Notes under the pieces: generated by a model
Told to the model about the DNA's origin: nothing
Database searches by the model: none
What the model saw: the letters and a program-made list of their open reading frames with translations, nothing else
NCBI RefSeq assembly: GCF_004005865.1
Contig: NZ_SACN01000001.1
Location: forward strand, 2,418,001-2,482,000
Source of the DNA: Sphingomonas crocodyli
Lineage (GTDB): Bacteria; Pseudomonadota; Alphaproteobacteria; Sphingomonadales; Sphingomonadaceae
DNA length: 64,000 nt
Reading direction: 5' to 3'
Shown: piece by piece, positions 17,343-25,270 of the stretch
Layout: each line of letters begins with the position of its first letter
How positions within the stretch are numbered: the stretch's first letter is position 1
Translations under genes and position numbers: made by a program

Positions 17343-18032
17343 ATGGAAACAGCCCCCAATGAGGACTTGACGCCCGCCGGTGCGCGTGCACGCGGCATGA
17401 ACGAGCGGCGCCAGCGCCTCGTCCGCGCGGCGAAGGAACTGATCAACGAGCGCGAGAATGGCGAATTCTCGATGCCCGAACTGGCGGCGCGCGCGGGGCT
17501 GAGTCTTGCCACGCCCTATAATCTGTTCGGTTCGAAGGCCGCGATCCTGGAGGCTGTGTTCCAGCGCGAGATCGAGCATTTCCATGCGGTCTATGCCACG
17601 ATCTCCCCTGCCCCGCCGGTCGATCGCGTCCTCGCGGTCATCGAACATCTGCTGCAGGTGTTCGAACGCAAGCCGCATTTCTACCGCGCCCTTTCGCGCG
17701 GGATGGCGACTCTGGGTGCGGAGGAAAGCGCACGGCTGATCTCCCCGTTGTCGGATCTGCTGCTGCGCCCGCTGGTCGAAGGGCTGGTCGATGACGGCAC
17801 GATCCGGCTCGATCTGCCCAAGCCGATGCTGACCGCGCAGATCACGCGCATGTACGAAGCGACGATGCAGCGATGGGTCCGTCGCGGCTGGGATGCCGTG
17901 CGCATGCGCAGCGAGATGCGGGCGTCGATCCTGATCGTGTGCCTGGGCATGTTCGGCGAGGAATATCGCCCCGAACTGCTCGCCGCGCTTCACCAGTCCG
18001 TGCTTCCGGAAAGCGCACCCGAATCCGCTTGA
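17343..18032 (+). CDS. TetR-family transcriptional regulator
   Basis: A 229-residue regulator. The helix-turn-helix is at ~25-70 (RLVRAAKELINE, FSMPELAARAGLSLATPYNLFGSKAAIL), followed by an all-helical ligand domain. In-frame ATGs lie at 17331 and 17343 with no strong ribosome site. It stands between the thiolase, which it faces divergently, and the amidohydrolase/acyl-CoA dehydrogenase operon. TetR regulators of this context typically release DNA on binding an acyl-CoA (inference). It is a candidate for the recurring GAG-N4-CTC element. Confidence 0.88.
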   Translation: METAPNEDLTPAGARARGMNERRQRLVRAAKELINERENGEFSMPELAARAGLSLATPYNLFGSKAAILEAVFQREIEHFHAVYATISPAPPVDRVLAVIEHLLQVFERKPHFYRALSRGMATLGAEESARLISPLSDLLLRPLVEGLVDDGTIRLDLPKPMLTAQITRMYEATMQRWVRRGWDAVRMRSEMRASILIVCLGMFGEEYRPELLAALHQSVLPESAPESA

Positions 18033-18157
18033 TAGCCCTCCCCGGCTACTATAACGCACTATAACGAACGGGCGGAGGGGAGACCGGCCTGCGGCATTTT
18101 GCGCGCATTCACGCCCCTTCTCCGCGCCGATAGAGCGCAACGAGAGGAGGGATTTTC

Positions 18158-19030
18158 ATGCCGAGGCCCAAGGACATCGCCGCCATCGATCTGATGCTGG
18201 GCATCCCCATGTCGTCCAGCAATCATGAGATGTACGAATATCTCAAGCCGCTGATGATGGACGAGGAAAGCCGTCAGCAGTTCAAGATGCCCGCGCAGTA
18301 CATGTTCAAGGACATCCCCTCGGTCGGCGACACCGATGACAAGGTCGGCTGGGTTCTCCAGCAGATGGACAAGCACAATATCGAACGTGCGATGGTCGGC
18401 GCCTATACGGGCCGCCCCGAGATCAGCGAAGCGATCTCGAAGAACCGCCATCGCTTCCTCCAGTGCCTCGACGTCAATCCGAACCGGGGCATGGAGGAAG
18501 TCCGCCGCATCAAGCAGGCGAAGCGCGATCAGGGGATCAACGCCGTCTCGATCTTCCCCTCGGGCCTCGTCCCCCAGGTCGCGATCGACGACAAGAAGAT
18601 GTTCCCGATCTACGCCGCCTGCGTCGAGGAAGGGCTGCCCGTCTTCGTCAACACCGGCATTTGTGGCCCGCGCTTCCCCAGCATGGTGCAGAAGACAGAG
18701 CTGATCGAAGAGGTCGTGTGGTTCTTCCCCGAACTCAAGTTCGTGATGCGCCACGGCGCCGAGCCCTGGGACGATCTAGCCGTCAAGCTGATGATCAAGT
18801 TCCCGAACCTGTATTACAGCCCCTCGGCCTTCCGCCCGAAGCATTATCCCAAGTCGATCATCAACTATATGAACTCTCGCGGCGCCGATAAGGTGCTCTA
18901 TGCGGGCTATTTCCCGATGGGCATCAGCCTCGACACGATCTTCAGCGACTTGGATAATCTGCCGCTGAAGGATGAGGTTTGGCCGAAATTCCTGCGCGAA
19001 AACGCGCTGAAGCTGTTCGGCATTTCCTGA
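18158..19030 (+). CDS. Amidohydrolase-family protein lacking usual metal ligands
   Basis: A 290-residue TIM-barrel protein of the amidohydrolase-2 (PF04909-like) type. Family blocks are AIDLMLGIP at the N-terminus, RFLQCLDVNPN, VFVNTGICGPRF, FVMRHGAEPWDDLAVKL and, near the end, KVLYAGYFP. The usual DxHxH at the first strand reads DLMLGIP and the closing GSDYP-type Asp reads AGYFP, so three expected metal-binding positions are missing. It may be a non-hydrolytic member, for example a decarboxylase-like or ring-modifying protein, or a binding protein. AGGAGGG precedes the ATG. It is the first gene of an operon with two acyl-CoA dehydrogenases. Confidence 0.8.
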   Translation: MPRPKDIAAIDLMLGIPMSSSNHEMYEYLKPLMMDEESRQQFKMPAQYMFKDIPSVGDTDDKVGWVLQQMDKHNIERAMVGAYTGRPEISEAISKNRHRFLQCLDVNPNRGMEEVRRIKQAKRDQGINAVSIFPSGLVPQVAIDDKKMFPIYAACVEEGLPVFVNTGICGPRFPSMVQKTELIEEVVWFFPELKFVMRHGAEPWDDLAVKLMIKFPNLYYSPSAFRPKHYPKSIINYMNSRGADKVLYAGYFPMGISLDTIFSDLDNLPLKDEVWPKFLRENALKLFGIS

Positions 19031-19040
19031 GGACTGGGCC

Positions 19041-20207
19041 ATGAGCGAGCTTGACGATTTCCGCGCCGAAACGCGCGCCTGGCTGGAGGCGAACTGCCCC
19101 CAGAGCCGGCGCGGCGCCTTCCGGGGTTTTTCGACCTTCAATTACTGGGGCGGCCGCAAGGCCGAGTTCCAGGACGAGGACCAGAAGGTCTGGTTTGAAC
19201 GGATGCGCGACAAGGGCTGGACCGTGCCCGAATGGCCGGTCGAATATGGCGGCGCGGGCCTCGACAAGCATCGCGCCGGCATCTTGCAGCAGGAACTGCG
19301 CCGCATCCAGGCGCAGCCGCCGCTGCAGAGCCTGGGCATCTGGATGCTCGGGCCGGCACTGCTCCACTTCGGCACGCCCGAACAGAAGGCCGAACATCTG
19401 CCCAAGATCGCGCGCGGCGAAATCCGCTGGGCGCAGGGCTATTCGGAACCGGGCGCCGGCTCCGACCTCGCTTCGCTCTCGACCAAGGGCGAGTTGAAGG
19501 ACGGCCAGTGGGTGATCAACGGATCGAAGATCTGGACCACCAACGGCGACAAGTGCGACATGATCTTCGCGCTCGTCCGCACCGAACCTGACGCGCCCAA
19601 GCATCAGGGGATCAGCTTCATTCTGGTCGACATGGACCAGCCCGGCGTCACGACGAAGCCGATCACGCTGATCAACGGCGACGCCCCCTTCGTGCAGACC
19701 TTCTTCGACAATGCCACCGCACCCGAGGGCAATGTCGTCGGCCCGCGCGGCAAGGGTTGGGACGTCACCAAATATCTGCTCGGCCACGAACGCGAGATGA
19801 TCGGTTCGTCGATGACCAATTCGGTCACCGAGACGGTGTCGAGCGTCGCCAAGGCCAAGCTGGGCGCCGACGGCCTCAAGGCCGATCCGAGCCTGCGCAT
19901 GGCGATCGCCAATCACGAGATCGAAAGCTGGGTGCTGGGCATCGCGGTCGAGCGGCTCAAGGACATGGGCAAGGCGAAGCAATTCTCGCAATTCGCGCCT
20001 TCGGTCCTGAAACTCATGGGCACCGAGCTCAATTATCGCCGCGGCGAATTGCTGATGAGCATCAGCGGCTTCGATGCCGTGAACGACCTCTTCAGCGAGC
20101 CGGTCCATTCCTACCTCCACGCCCCCGCCAATTGCATTGCGGGCGGTTCGAACGAGGTGCAGCTCAACATCCTGTCCAAGCGCGCGCTTGGCCTTCCGGA
20201 GCTCTGA
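19041..20207 (+). CDS. Acyl-CoA dehydrogenase, alpha-type subunit of a paired enzyme
   Basis: A 388-residue FAD-dependent acyl-CoA dehydrogenase with WAQGYSEPGAGSDLASL (FAD/substrate block), KIWTTNGDKCD and the closing GGSNEVQLNILSKRALGLP. The usual C-terminal catalytic Glu (YEGT) is absent; the Glu of LLGHERE, where helix G bases sit in isovaleryl- and steroid-type enzymes, is the likely base. It lies four bases from a second, shorter dehydrogenase gene, as in heterotetrameric ChsE/FadE-type or Scd enzymes that act on bulky steroid or terpenoid acyl-CoAs. Partnership is inferred from order and from family practice. Confidence 0.9.
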   Translation: MSELDDFRAETRAWLEANCPQSRRGAFRGFSTFNYWGGRKAEFQDEDQKVWFERMRDKGWTVPEWPVEYGGAGLDKHRAGILQQELRRIQAQPPLQSLGIWMLGPALLHFGTPEQKAEHLPKIARGEIRWAQGYSEPGAGSDLASLSTKGELKDGQWVINGSKIWTTNGDKCDMIFALVRTEPDAPKHQGISFILVDMDQPGVTTKPITLINGDAPFVQTFFDNATAPEGNVVGPRGKGWDVTKYLLGHEREMIGSSMTNSVTETVSSVAKAKLGADGLKADPSLRMAIANHEIESWVLGIAVERLKDMGKAKQFSQFAPSVLKLMGTELNYRRGELLMSISGFDAVNDLFSEPVHSYLHAPANCIAGGSNEVQLNILSKRALGLPEL

Positions 20208-20210
20208 TCC

Positions 20211-21311
20211 ATGCCGCTGGTATTGACCGAAGACGAGGTGATGCTCGTCGACGCCGCGCGCGGCTTCCTCGCCAAGTCGGCACCCGTCTCCGCCCTGCGC
20301 ACGCTGCGCGATAGCGGCGATACGCTGCGCTACACGCCGTCGGTATGGAGCGAGATGGCCGAAAACGGCTTCATCGCCCCGCATGTGCCCGAGGCCGAAG
20401 GTGGTCTGGGCATGGGCTATGCCGCCGCCGGCCTGATCGCCGAGCAGATGGGGCATACTCTGGCCCCCACCCCCTTCCTGTCGGCCGCGATCGCCGCCGA
20501 ACTGGTGGTGCAGGCGGGCAGCGCCGAACTGAAGGCCGATCTGCTGCCGAAGATCATCGCGGGTGATCTGGTCACCGGCTTCGCGTTCGAAGAAGGGCTG
20601 CGCCACAATCCGGCCGGCACCGCCGTCACCTTCAAGGACGGCAAGATCAGCGGCACCAAGAAGATCGTCCTCGACGGCGTCGGCGCGAAGCTGCTGATCG
20701 TCGTCGCGGCGACCGATAATGGACCGGGCCTGTTCCTGGTCGATCCGTCGGCGGCGGGCGTCACCGTCCGTCCGCTCGACCTGATCGACAGCCGCAACGC
20801 CGCCGAGATCGACTTTGCCGACGCCCCCGCCACGCCGCTGGGCGATGCGGGCGCGGCCAAGGCGGCCATCGCCCGCACGCTCGACGTCGCCCGCGCGCTG
20901 CTGGCGGCCGAACTGCTCGGCATCGCCGACGAAGCTTTCGACCGCACCGTCGCCTATCTCAAGGAGCGCGTGCAGTTCGGGCGCCCAATCGGCAGCTTCC
21001 AGGCGCTGCAGCATCGCGCGGCGCGCCTCTACGCCCGGCTCGATCTGACCCGCGGCGCCGTCCTCAAGGCGCTGCGTGCGCTCGACGAGGGCGACAAGGC
21101 CGCGACCATGCTGTGCAGCCTGTCGAAGGGCGCGATGAGCAAGCTGGCTTATGACGTGATGGTCGAGGCGACGCACATGCACGGCGGCATCGGCGTCACC
21201 GACGAACTCGACATCGGCCTGTTCTACAAGCGCGTCCGCGTCGCCGGCGAACTGTTCGGCGACGCGCATTTCCACACCGATCGGATCGCCATCCAGGCGT
21301 TCGGGATCTGA
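20211..21311 (+). CDS. Acyl-CoA dehydrogenase, beta-type subunit of a paired enzyme
   Basis: A 366-residue acyl-CoA dehydrogenase fold protein starting MPLVLTEDEVMLVDAARGFL. It keeps the Arg/Gln FAD-binding stretch KERVQFGRPIGSFQALQHRAA and the C-terminal MHGGIGVTDELDIGLFYKR. The middle domain is degenerate relative to homomeric enzymes. In known heteromeric enzymes the two subunits share FAD sites, so neither works alone. It is tightly spaced after the alpha gene and before an unassigned gene in the same operon. Confidence 0.9.
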   Translation: MPLVLTEDEVMLVDAARGFLAKSAPVSALRTLRDSGDTLRYTPSVWSEMAENGFIAPHVPEAEGGLGMGYAAAGLIAEQMGHTLAPTPFLSAAIAAELVVQAGSAELKADLLPKIIAGDLVTGFAFEEGLRHNPAGTAVTFKDGKISGTKKIVLDGVGAKLLIVVAATDNGPGLFLVDPSAAGVTVRPLDLIDSRNAAEIDFADAPATPLGDAGAAKAAIARTLDVARALLAAELLGIADEAFDRTVAYLKERVQFGRPIGSFQALQHRAARLYARLDLTRGAVLKALRALDEGDKAATMLCSLSKGAMSKLAYDVMVEATHMHGGIGVTDELDIGLFYKRVRVAGELFGDAHFHTDRIAIQAFGI

Positions 21312-21315
21312 CGCG

Positions 21316-21888
21316 GTGGAGCGGATCGCCACCTATACCGGCAATCTGCTCAACCATGTCGAAACGCTCTACCGCCCCGGCGAACGGCACCTTGCGGTGG
21401 CGATGGCCGAGGCGCTGGGCTGCGCGATATCGGACACCGGATTTTCGGGCGACGGCGAGGAAAGCTTCCTTGCCGTCCACCCCAATCCCGCCGATCGCGA
21501 CATGCGCAACAACGCCTTCTTCCTGTCGCCAATGCGGCCCGAACAGCAGGCGGTCGAGGCGCGTCTTCTGAAGCTTGCGAACGAGGATGCGGACTTCGCC
21601 GCCACCCTCGCCGATTACCGCAGCATAGCCCGCAGCAAACCCTTCGGCGTCCCCCACTTCGCGATCCGCTATCCTTCCGGCGACGCCGTCGCCGAAGCCG
21701 CCGAGCGGCTACAGGCCGCGCTGGGCACGACGCTGGGCGACCGCCTGCACATCCGCGTCTTCGGCCCCGGCGGATCGGGCGCGAAGGGCGCGAGCACGGT
21801 GCAGGGCTTTATCCACCAGGACGTGATCGTCTCGGGCAGCTTCCTCTACGGCCAGCTGATCGAACTGCAGAGTCAGCCGACGGCTTAG
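21316..21888 (+). CDS. Uncharacterised protein, VOC-like C-terminal pattern
   Basis: A 190-residue protein I do not recognise. It starts with GTG four bases after the dehydrogenase stop and has no ribosome site of its own, so it is probably translationally coupled. The first half (GERHLAVAMAEALGC, FLAVHPNPADRDMRNNAFFLSP) and the second half (GVPHFAIRYPSGDAVAEAAERL, QGFIHQDVIVSGSFLYGQLIELQ) look like two alpha/beta modules, with His and Glu residues placed as in VOC proteins. A ligand-binding or isomerase role is possible but unproven. It ends overlapping the convergent hydrolase by four bases. Confidence 0.7.
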   Translation: MERIATYTGNLLNHVETLYRPGERHLAVAMAEALGCAISDTGFSGDGEESFLAVHPNPADRDMRNNAFFLSPMRPEQQAVEARLLKLANEDADFAATLADYRSIARSKPFGVPHFAIRYPSGDAVAEAAERLQAALGTTLGDRLHIRVFGPGGSGAKGASTVQGFIHQDVIVSGSFLYGQLIELQSQPTA

Positions 21889-22811
21889 GCTACCGATCCC
21901 GTCAGCCGACGCGCGATCTGCGCCATCGCATCGCGACCCGACTGAAGATCGCCCATCCCGACGAAGCCGTGGAACGCGCCCGGATAGCGCGTCATCTCGA
22001 CGTCGACGCCGGCGGCCTCCAGCTTCTTCGCATAAGCCTCCCCCTCGTCACGCAGCGGATCGAAGCCGGCGGTGATAACGGTGGCGGGCGGAAGATCGTG
22101 GACTTCGGCGTTGATCGGCGTCGCGTGCGGATGGCTGCGGTCGCCATCGGGGCCCATATAATGATCCCAATACCATTTCATCGCATCGCGGCTGAGCAGA
22201 TAGCCGTCGGCATTTTCGAGATAGCTCGGCGTGTCGAAATCGACGTCGACCACCGGGTAGATCAGCAGCTGATGCCGCAGCACCGGCCCGCCCCGATCGC
22301 GCGCCATGATCGATGCGACCGCCGCCAGATTGCCGCCCGCGCTGTCGCCGCCGACCGCGAGGTTCGCGGTGTCGATCCCCTTCGCCTTCGCCGCATCGGA
22401 CGCCGCCCAGACAAGCGCGGCATAGCAATCCTCCGCCGCCGCCGGGAAACGATGCTCGGGTGCAAGGCGATAGTCGACCGACAGCACCGCCCAGCCCGTC
22501 GCCAGCGCAATCGCCCGCGCAGTCGCGTCATGGCTCTTGATCGATCCGATCACGAAACCGCCGCCATGATAGAAAACCAGCGTCGGCGCGGGCGCGTCAC
22601 CATGCGCATAGAGCCGCACCGGAATGTCACCATCCGGCCCCGGCACCGCGAAATCCTCGACCCGCGTAATAGGCTGCTTGGGCTTGAGATCGCCCCCGGC
22701 ATCGACCCGCGCGCGATATTCGAGGTGCGGCAGCGTTTCGACCGGCACCGTCACCAGCGTATAATATTCGTCGAGCGCGGCGCGCGCATCGGCATCGAGC
22801 TTCGTCGTCAT
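21885..22811 (-). CDS. Alpha/beta hydrolase of the hormone-sensitive lipase family
   Basis: A 308-residue esterase/lipase with the oxyanion motif FYHGGGFVIGS (about residue 80), nucleophile Ser in GGDSAGGN (about 155), the Asp in VITAGFDPLRDEG and the His in GAFHGF. This is the HSL (class IV) type, which hydrolyses short-chain or bulky alcohol esters. It is transcribed in the same direction as the downstream acyl-CoA ligase gene at a 27-base gap, so the ligase and hydrolase probably form one operon, with release or activation of a carboxylate as the shared theme (inference). Confidence 0.92.
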   Translation of the reverse strand: MTTKLDADARAALDEYYTLVTVPVETLPHLEYRARVDAGGDLKPKQPITRVEDFAVPGPDGDIPVRLYAHGDAPAPTLVFYHGGGFVIGSIKSHDATARAIALATGWAVLSVDYRLAPEHRFPAAAEDCYAALVWAASDAAKAKGIDTANLAVGGDSAGGNLAAVASIMARDRGGPVLRHQLLIYPVVDVDFDTPSYLENADGYLLSRDAMKWYWDHYMGPDGDRSHPHATPINAEVHDLPPATVITAGFDPLRDEGEAYAKKLEAAGVDVEMTRYPGAFHGFVGMGDLQSGRDAMAQIARRLTGSVA

Positions 22812-22838
22812 CTTATCCTCTCCGCTCGCCCGCCCTTT

Positions 22839-24554
22839 TCAGGCGGTTTCGAGATTCGCCAGAAACGCCTCCCGCAGCTTGCGCTTCTCGACCTTGCCGG
22901 TCGCGGTACGCGGCAGCGAACGCATCCCGATCATGACATGCGCGGGCACCTTGTAATCGGCAAGCCCCGCCTTCGCGATCGCCTTCACGCCCGCGGCATC
23001 CTTCGGCCCATCCGGACGCGGCACGACCGCCGCGACCATCAGTTCGCCTGCGCGCTCATCGGGAATGCCGAAGGTCGACACCTCCAGAAACTGGCCCGAC
23101 GCTTCAAGAACGCGCTCCACCTCGGCGCAATAGACGTTCTCGCCGTGGGTGATGATCATCTCCTTCAGGCGATCGACGATGTGGATGTAGCCCTGCGCAT
23201 CGATGAAGCCGACGTCACCGGTGGCATACCAGCCGTCCTTCAGAACCTCGGCAGTCTTCTCCGGCTGGTTCCAGTAACCGGCCATCACGAACGGCCCGCG
23301 CACCTGCAGCTCTCCCGATTCCCCGGCCGGAAGCACCTTGCCCGTCTCGTCGACCGCGCGCGTTTCCATCACCGGGCAGATCATCCCGGCCGATCGCGGG
23401 CGCGGCGCCATCAGCGGACCGGAGCCTGCGCACACGCTGCCGCTCGCCTCGGTCATGCCCCAGCCATTGCCCAGGCTCACGCGCGGGAAGGCATCGCGGA
23501 TACGCTGCGCCAAATTGGGCGGCAGCGCCTGCCCGCCGATCGCGACATTGTTGATCGTCGCCATCCGCGCGACGCCATCGGGCAGGTCGAGCAGATCTTC
23601 GAACACCATCGGCGGCCCGGTAAGCTGCGTCACGCTATTGGCGGCGATCAGGCGCGCGGCCTCTTCTTTGTCCCATCGGCGCATGATCGTGATCAGGCCG
23701 CCGCCCATCAGCGAGCCCGCAATCGCGGTCAGCCCCGAAATGTGGAACAGGGGCACGATCAGCAGGTTCGACGGCGGCTTCGCATTCTTGCGGATCACGT
23801 CGATCTCGACCTTCATCAAGGTCGCGGCCAGCGCCATCCCGCTCGCGGCGTAGAAGCCGAGATTGTGGATCATCTGGGTGATGTTGCGCTGGGTCAGCAC
23901 CGCGCCCTTGGGCCGCCCCGACGTGCCCGATGTGAACAGGATCCAGCACGGATCGTCGAGCGCGACGCGGATGATCGGCGCTTCCGCCTGCCGCGCATCG
24001 GTCAATTCCGCGAACGGCGTGGCGCCCGACACGTCGACCGGGCGATCATCCTCCGGAATGAAGACGATCGGCGCATCGCAGCCGCCCTTGCGTAGCAGGG
24101 CCGCGCGCGGGCCATCGGCGATGATCACCTTGCAATCGACATCGCTGGTCGCCGCGCTGAGTTCGTCCGCCGAACCGCGGCTGTTGACCAGCACTGCGAC
24201 CGCGCCGATCCGCGCGCAGGCGAACAGCGACAGCAGATATTCGCCGCGATTGCGCATAACGATGCCGACCCGGTCGCCCGGCCCCACGCCGAACCGATCG
24301 GCCAGCCCGCCCGCCAGGCGCCACGCCGCCGCGAACATCTCCGCATAGCTCGTGAAATCGCCATTTTCCCACAGCAGCGGGCGATCGGCGAACTTGGCGG
24401 CGGTATCGAGATAGATGTCGATCAGATTTTCGGACGCGCCCGCATAGGCCCGGATTTCCTCACCGCGCACCGCGACCGGCACGATTTCGAACGGCGCCCC
24501 CGGCGCGGTCAGCCGCGATACGATTTCGGCATAGGCGGGGTAGATATCGCTCAT
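22839..24554 (-). CDS. AMP-dependent acyl-CoA synthetase
   Basis: A 571-residue ligase that adenylates a carboxylate and transfers it to CoA. It has the P-loop FTSGTSGRPKGAVLT, GNGWGMTEASG, the hinge region YATGDVGFIDAQGYIHIVDRLKEMI and the catalytic Lys in RTATGKVEKRKL. Length is normal for FadD-like ligases. It would start degradation of an exogenous acid in the neighbouring dehydrogenase operon; the substrate is unknown. A 130-base region separates it from the divergent SnoaL-like gene. Confidence 0.93.
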   Translation of the reverse strand: MSDIYPAYAEIVSRLTAPGAPFEIVPVAVRGEEIRAYAGASENLIDIYLDTAAKFADRPLLWENGDFTSYAEMFAAAWRLAGGLADRFGVGPGDRVGIVMRNRGEYLLSLFACARIGAVAVLVNSRGSADELSAATSDVDCKVIIADGPRAALLRKGGCDAPIVFIPEDDRPVDVSGATPFAELTDARQAEAPIIRVALDDPCWILFTSGTSGRPKGAVLTQRNITQMIHNLGFYAASGMALAATLMKVEIDVIRKNAKPPSNLLIVPLFHISGLTAIAGSLMGGGLITIMRRWDKEEAARLIAANSVTQLTGPPMVFEDLLDLPDGVARMATINNVAIGGQALPPNLAQRIRDAFPRVSLGNGWGMTEASGSVCAGSGPLMAPRPRSAGMICPVMETRAVDETGKVLPAGESGELQVRGPFVMAGYWNQPEKTAEVLKDGWYATGDVGFIDAQGYIHIVDRLKEMIITHGENVYCAEVERVLEASGQFLEVSTFGIPDERAGELMVAAVVPRPDGPKDAAGVKAIAKAGLADYKVPAHVMIGMRSLPRTATGKVEKRKLREAFLANLETA

Positions 24555-24611
24555 TCGGTTCCTCGATCCACGCGCCGCCGGTTGGCGGTCTCTGTTCGAC
24601 TGAACCTAAGC

Positions 24612-24617
24612 TATAAT
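24612..24617 (+). promoter_or_regulatory. Candidate -10 box of the SnoaL-like gene
   Basis: A perfect TATAAT lies 71 bases before the start of the gene at 24688. No good -35 is seen at the right distance (TTCGAC is too near), so the promoter may depend on an activator. It is in the divergent region facing the ligase gene. Confidence 0.3.
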
Positions 24618-24687
24618 GGGTTTCAATGGGAAGCCACCTACACCGTTTCGGCTATGCCGGACTGCGCCAACACGGTTACCCGGAGAT

Positions 24688-25161
24688 ATGGAGACGACCG
24701 CCCCCACCCTTGAACAACTCGCCGCCCGCATCGAGCGGCTGGAGGACGAACGCGCGATCCAGGCGCACCTGATCCGCTACGGCCTTGCCGTCGACAGCAA
24801 CAGCGAGATCGAAGCGAGCTTGCTCTATGCCGAGGATACCCATGTCGACATCGACGCCAGCGTGTTCATGGACGGGCGCGATGCGACGCGCGGCATCGTC
24901 GCATCGCCGCTGCATCAGGCGATCCTGCCCAATTGCGCACATGTGATGGGGCCGTTCGTGGTCGATATCGACGGCACGCGCGCGACCGCGACCGGCTATG
25001 CGACCGTTTATGTGCGCGAGGATGGAGAGGTGAAGGTGTGGCGCCAGTCGTTCGGGCGCTGGGAACTGGAGAGGCGCGAGGGGCGCTGGCAGATCACGAA
25101 GCGCGTCTCGCGCTCGACCGGCCGCGAGGATGCGGCGGCCTTGTTCAAGGCGGTGCTGTAG
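24688..25161 (+). CDS. SnoaL-like/NTF2-fold protein
   Basis: A 157-residue SnoaL-like protein: N-terminal helix LAARIERLEDERAIQAHLIRYG, then DTHVDIDASVFMDGRDATRG and the strand pairs GTRATATGYATVYVRE and WELERREGRWQITKRV. This cone fold includes ketosteroid isomerase, dehydratases and polyketide cyclases. The family often hydrates or isomerises cyclic intermediates; here the active residues are not certain. The start follows CGGAGA. A small hairpin (25162-25183) and a family B repeat come right after the stop. Confidence 0.8.
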   Translation: METTAPTLEQLAARIERLEDERAIQAHLIRYGLAVDSNSEIEASLLYAEDTHVDIDASVFMDGRDATRGIVASPLHQAILPNCAHVMGPFVVDIDGTRATATGYATVYVREDGEVKVWRQSFGRWELERREGRWQITKRVSRSTGREDAAALFKAVL

Positions 25162-25183
25162 GAAGTTTCCTATGGGAAACTTC
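25162..25183. terminator. Hairpin directly after the SnoaL-like stop
   Basis: GAAGTTTCC-TATG-GGAAACTTC is a perfect 9-bp stem with a four-base loop, abutting a family B repeat. It has no T-run, so it is either an mRNA 3' end structure or part of the repeat element. Confidence 0.45.
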
Positions 25184-25263
25184 GTCATCCCGGCGGAGGC
25201 CGGGATCTCAGGAGGCTCACGCGCTTCGCTGCTCCGGAGATCCCGGCCTCCGCCGGGATGACG
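25183..25263. repeat. Palindromic intergenic repeat, family B copy 1
   Basis: CGTCATCCCGGCGGAGGCCGGG at the left pairs with CCCGGCCTCCGCCGGGATGACG at the right. Other copies lie at 47554 and 60605. Confidence 0.9.
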
Positions 25264-25270
25264 TAAGTGC

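Noticed and set aside
18048..18066. Direct repeat ACTATAACG upstream of the amidohydrolase
   Set aside because: Two copies only ten bases apart in a short AT-rich patch; it could be alternative -10 boxes, too weak to report.
18942..21332. 796-codon open frame on the minus strand
   Set aside because: Antisense shadow of the paired acyl-CoA dehydrogenase genes.
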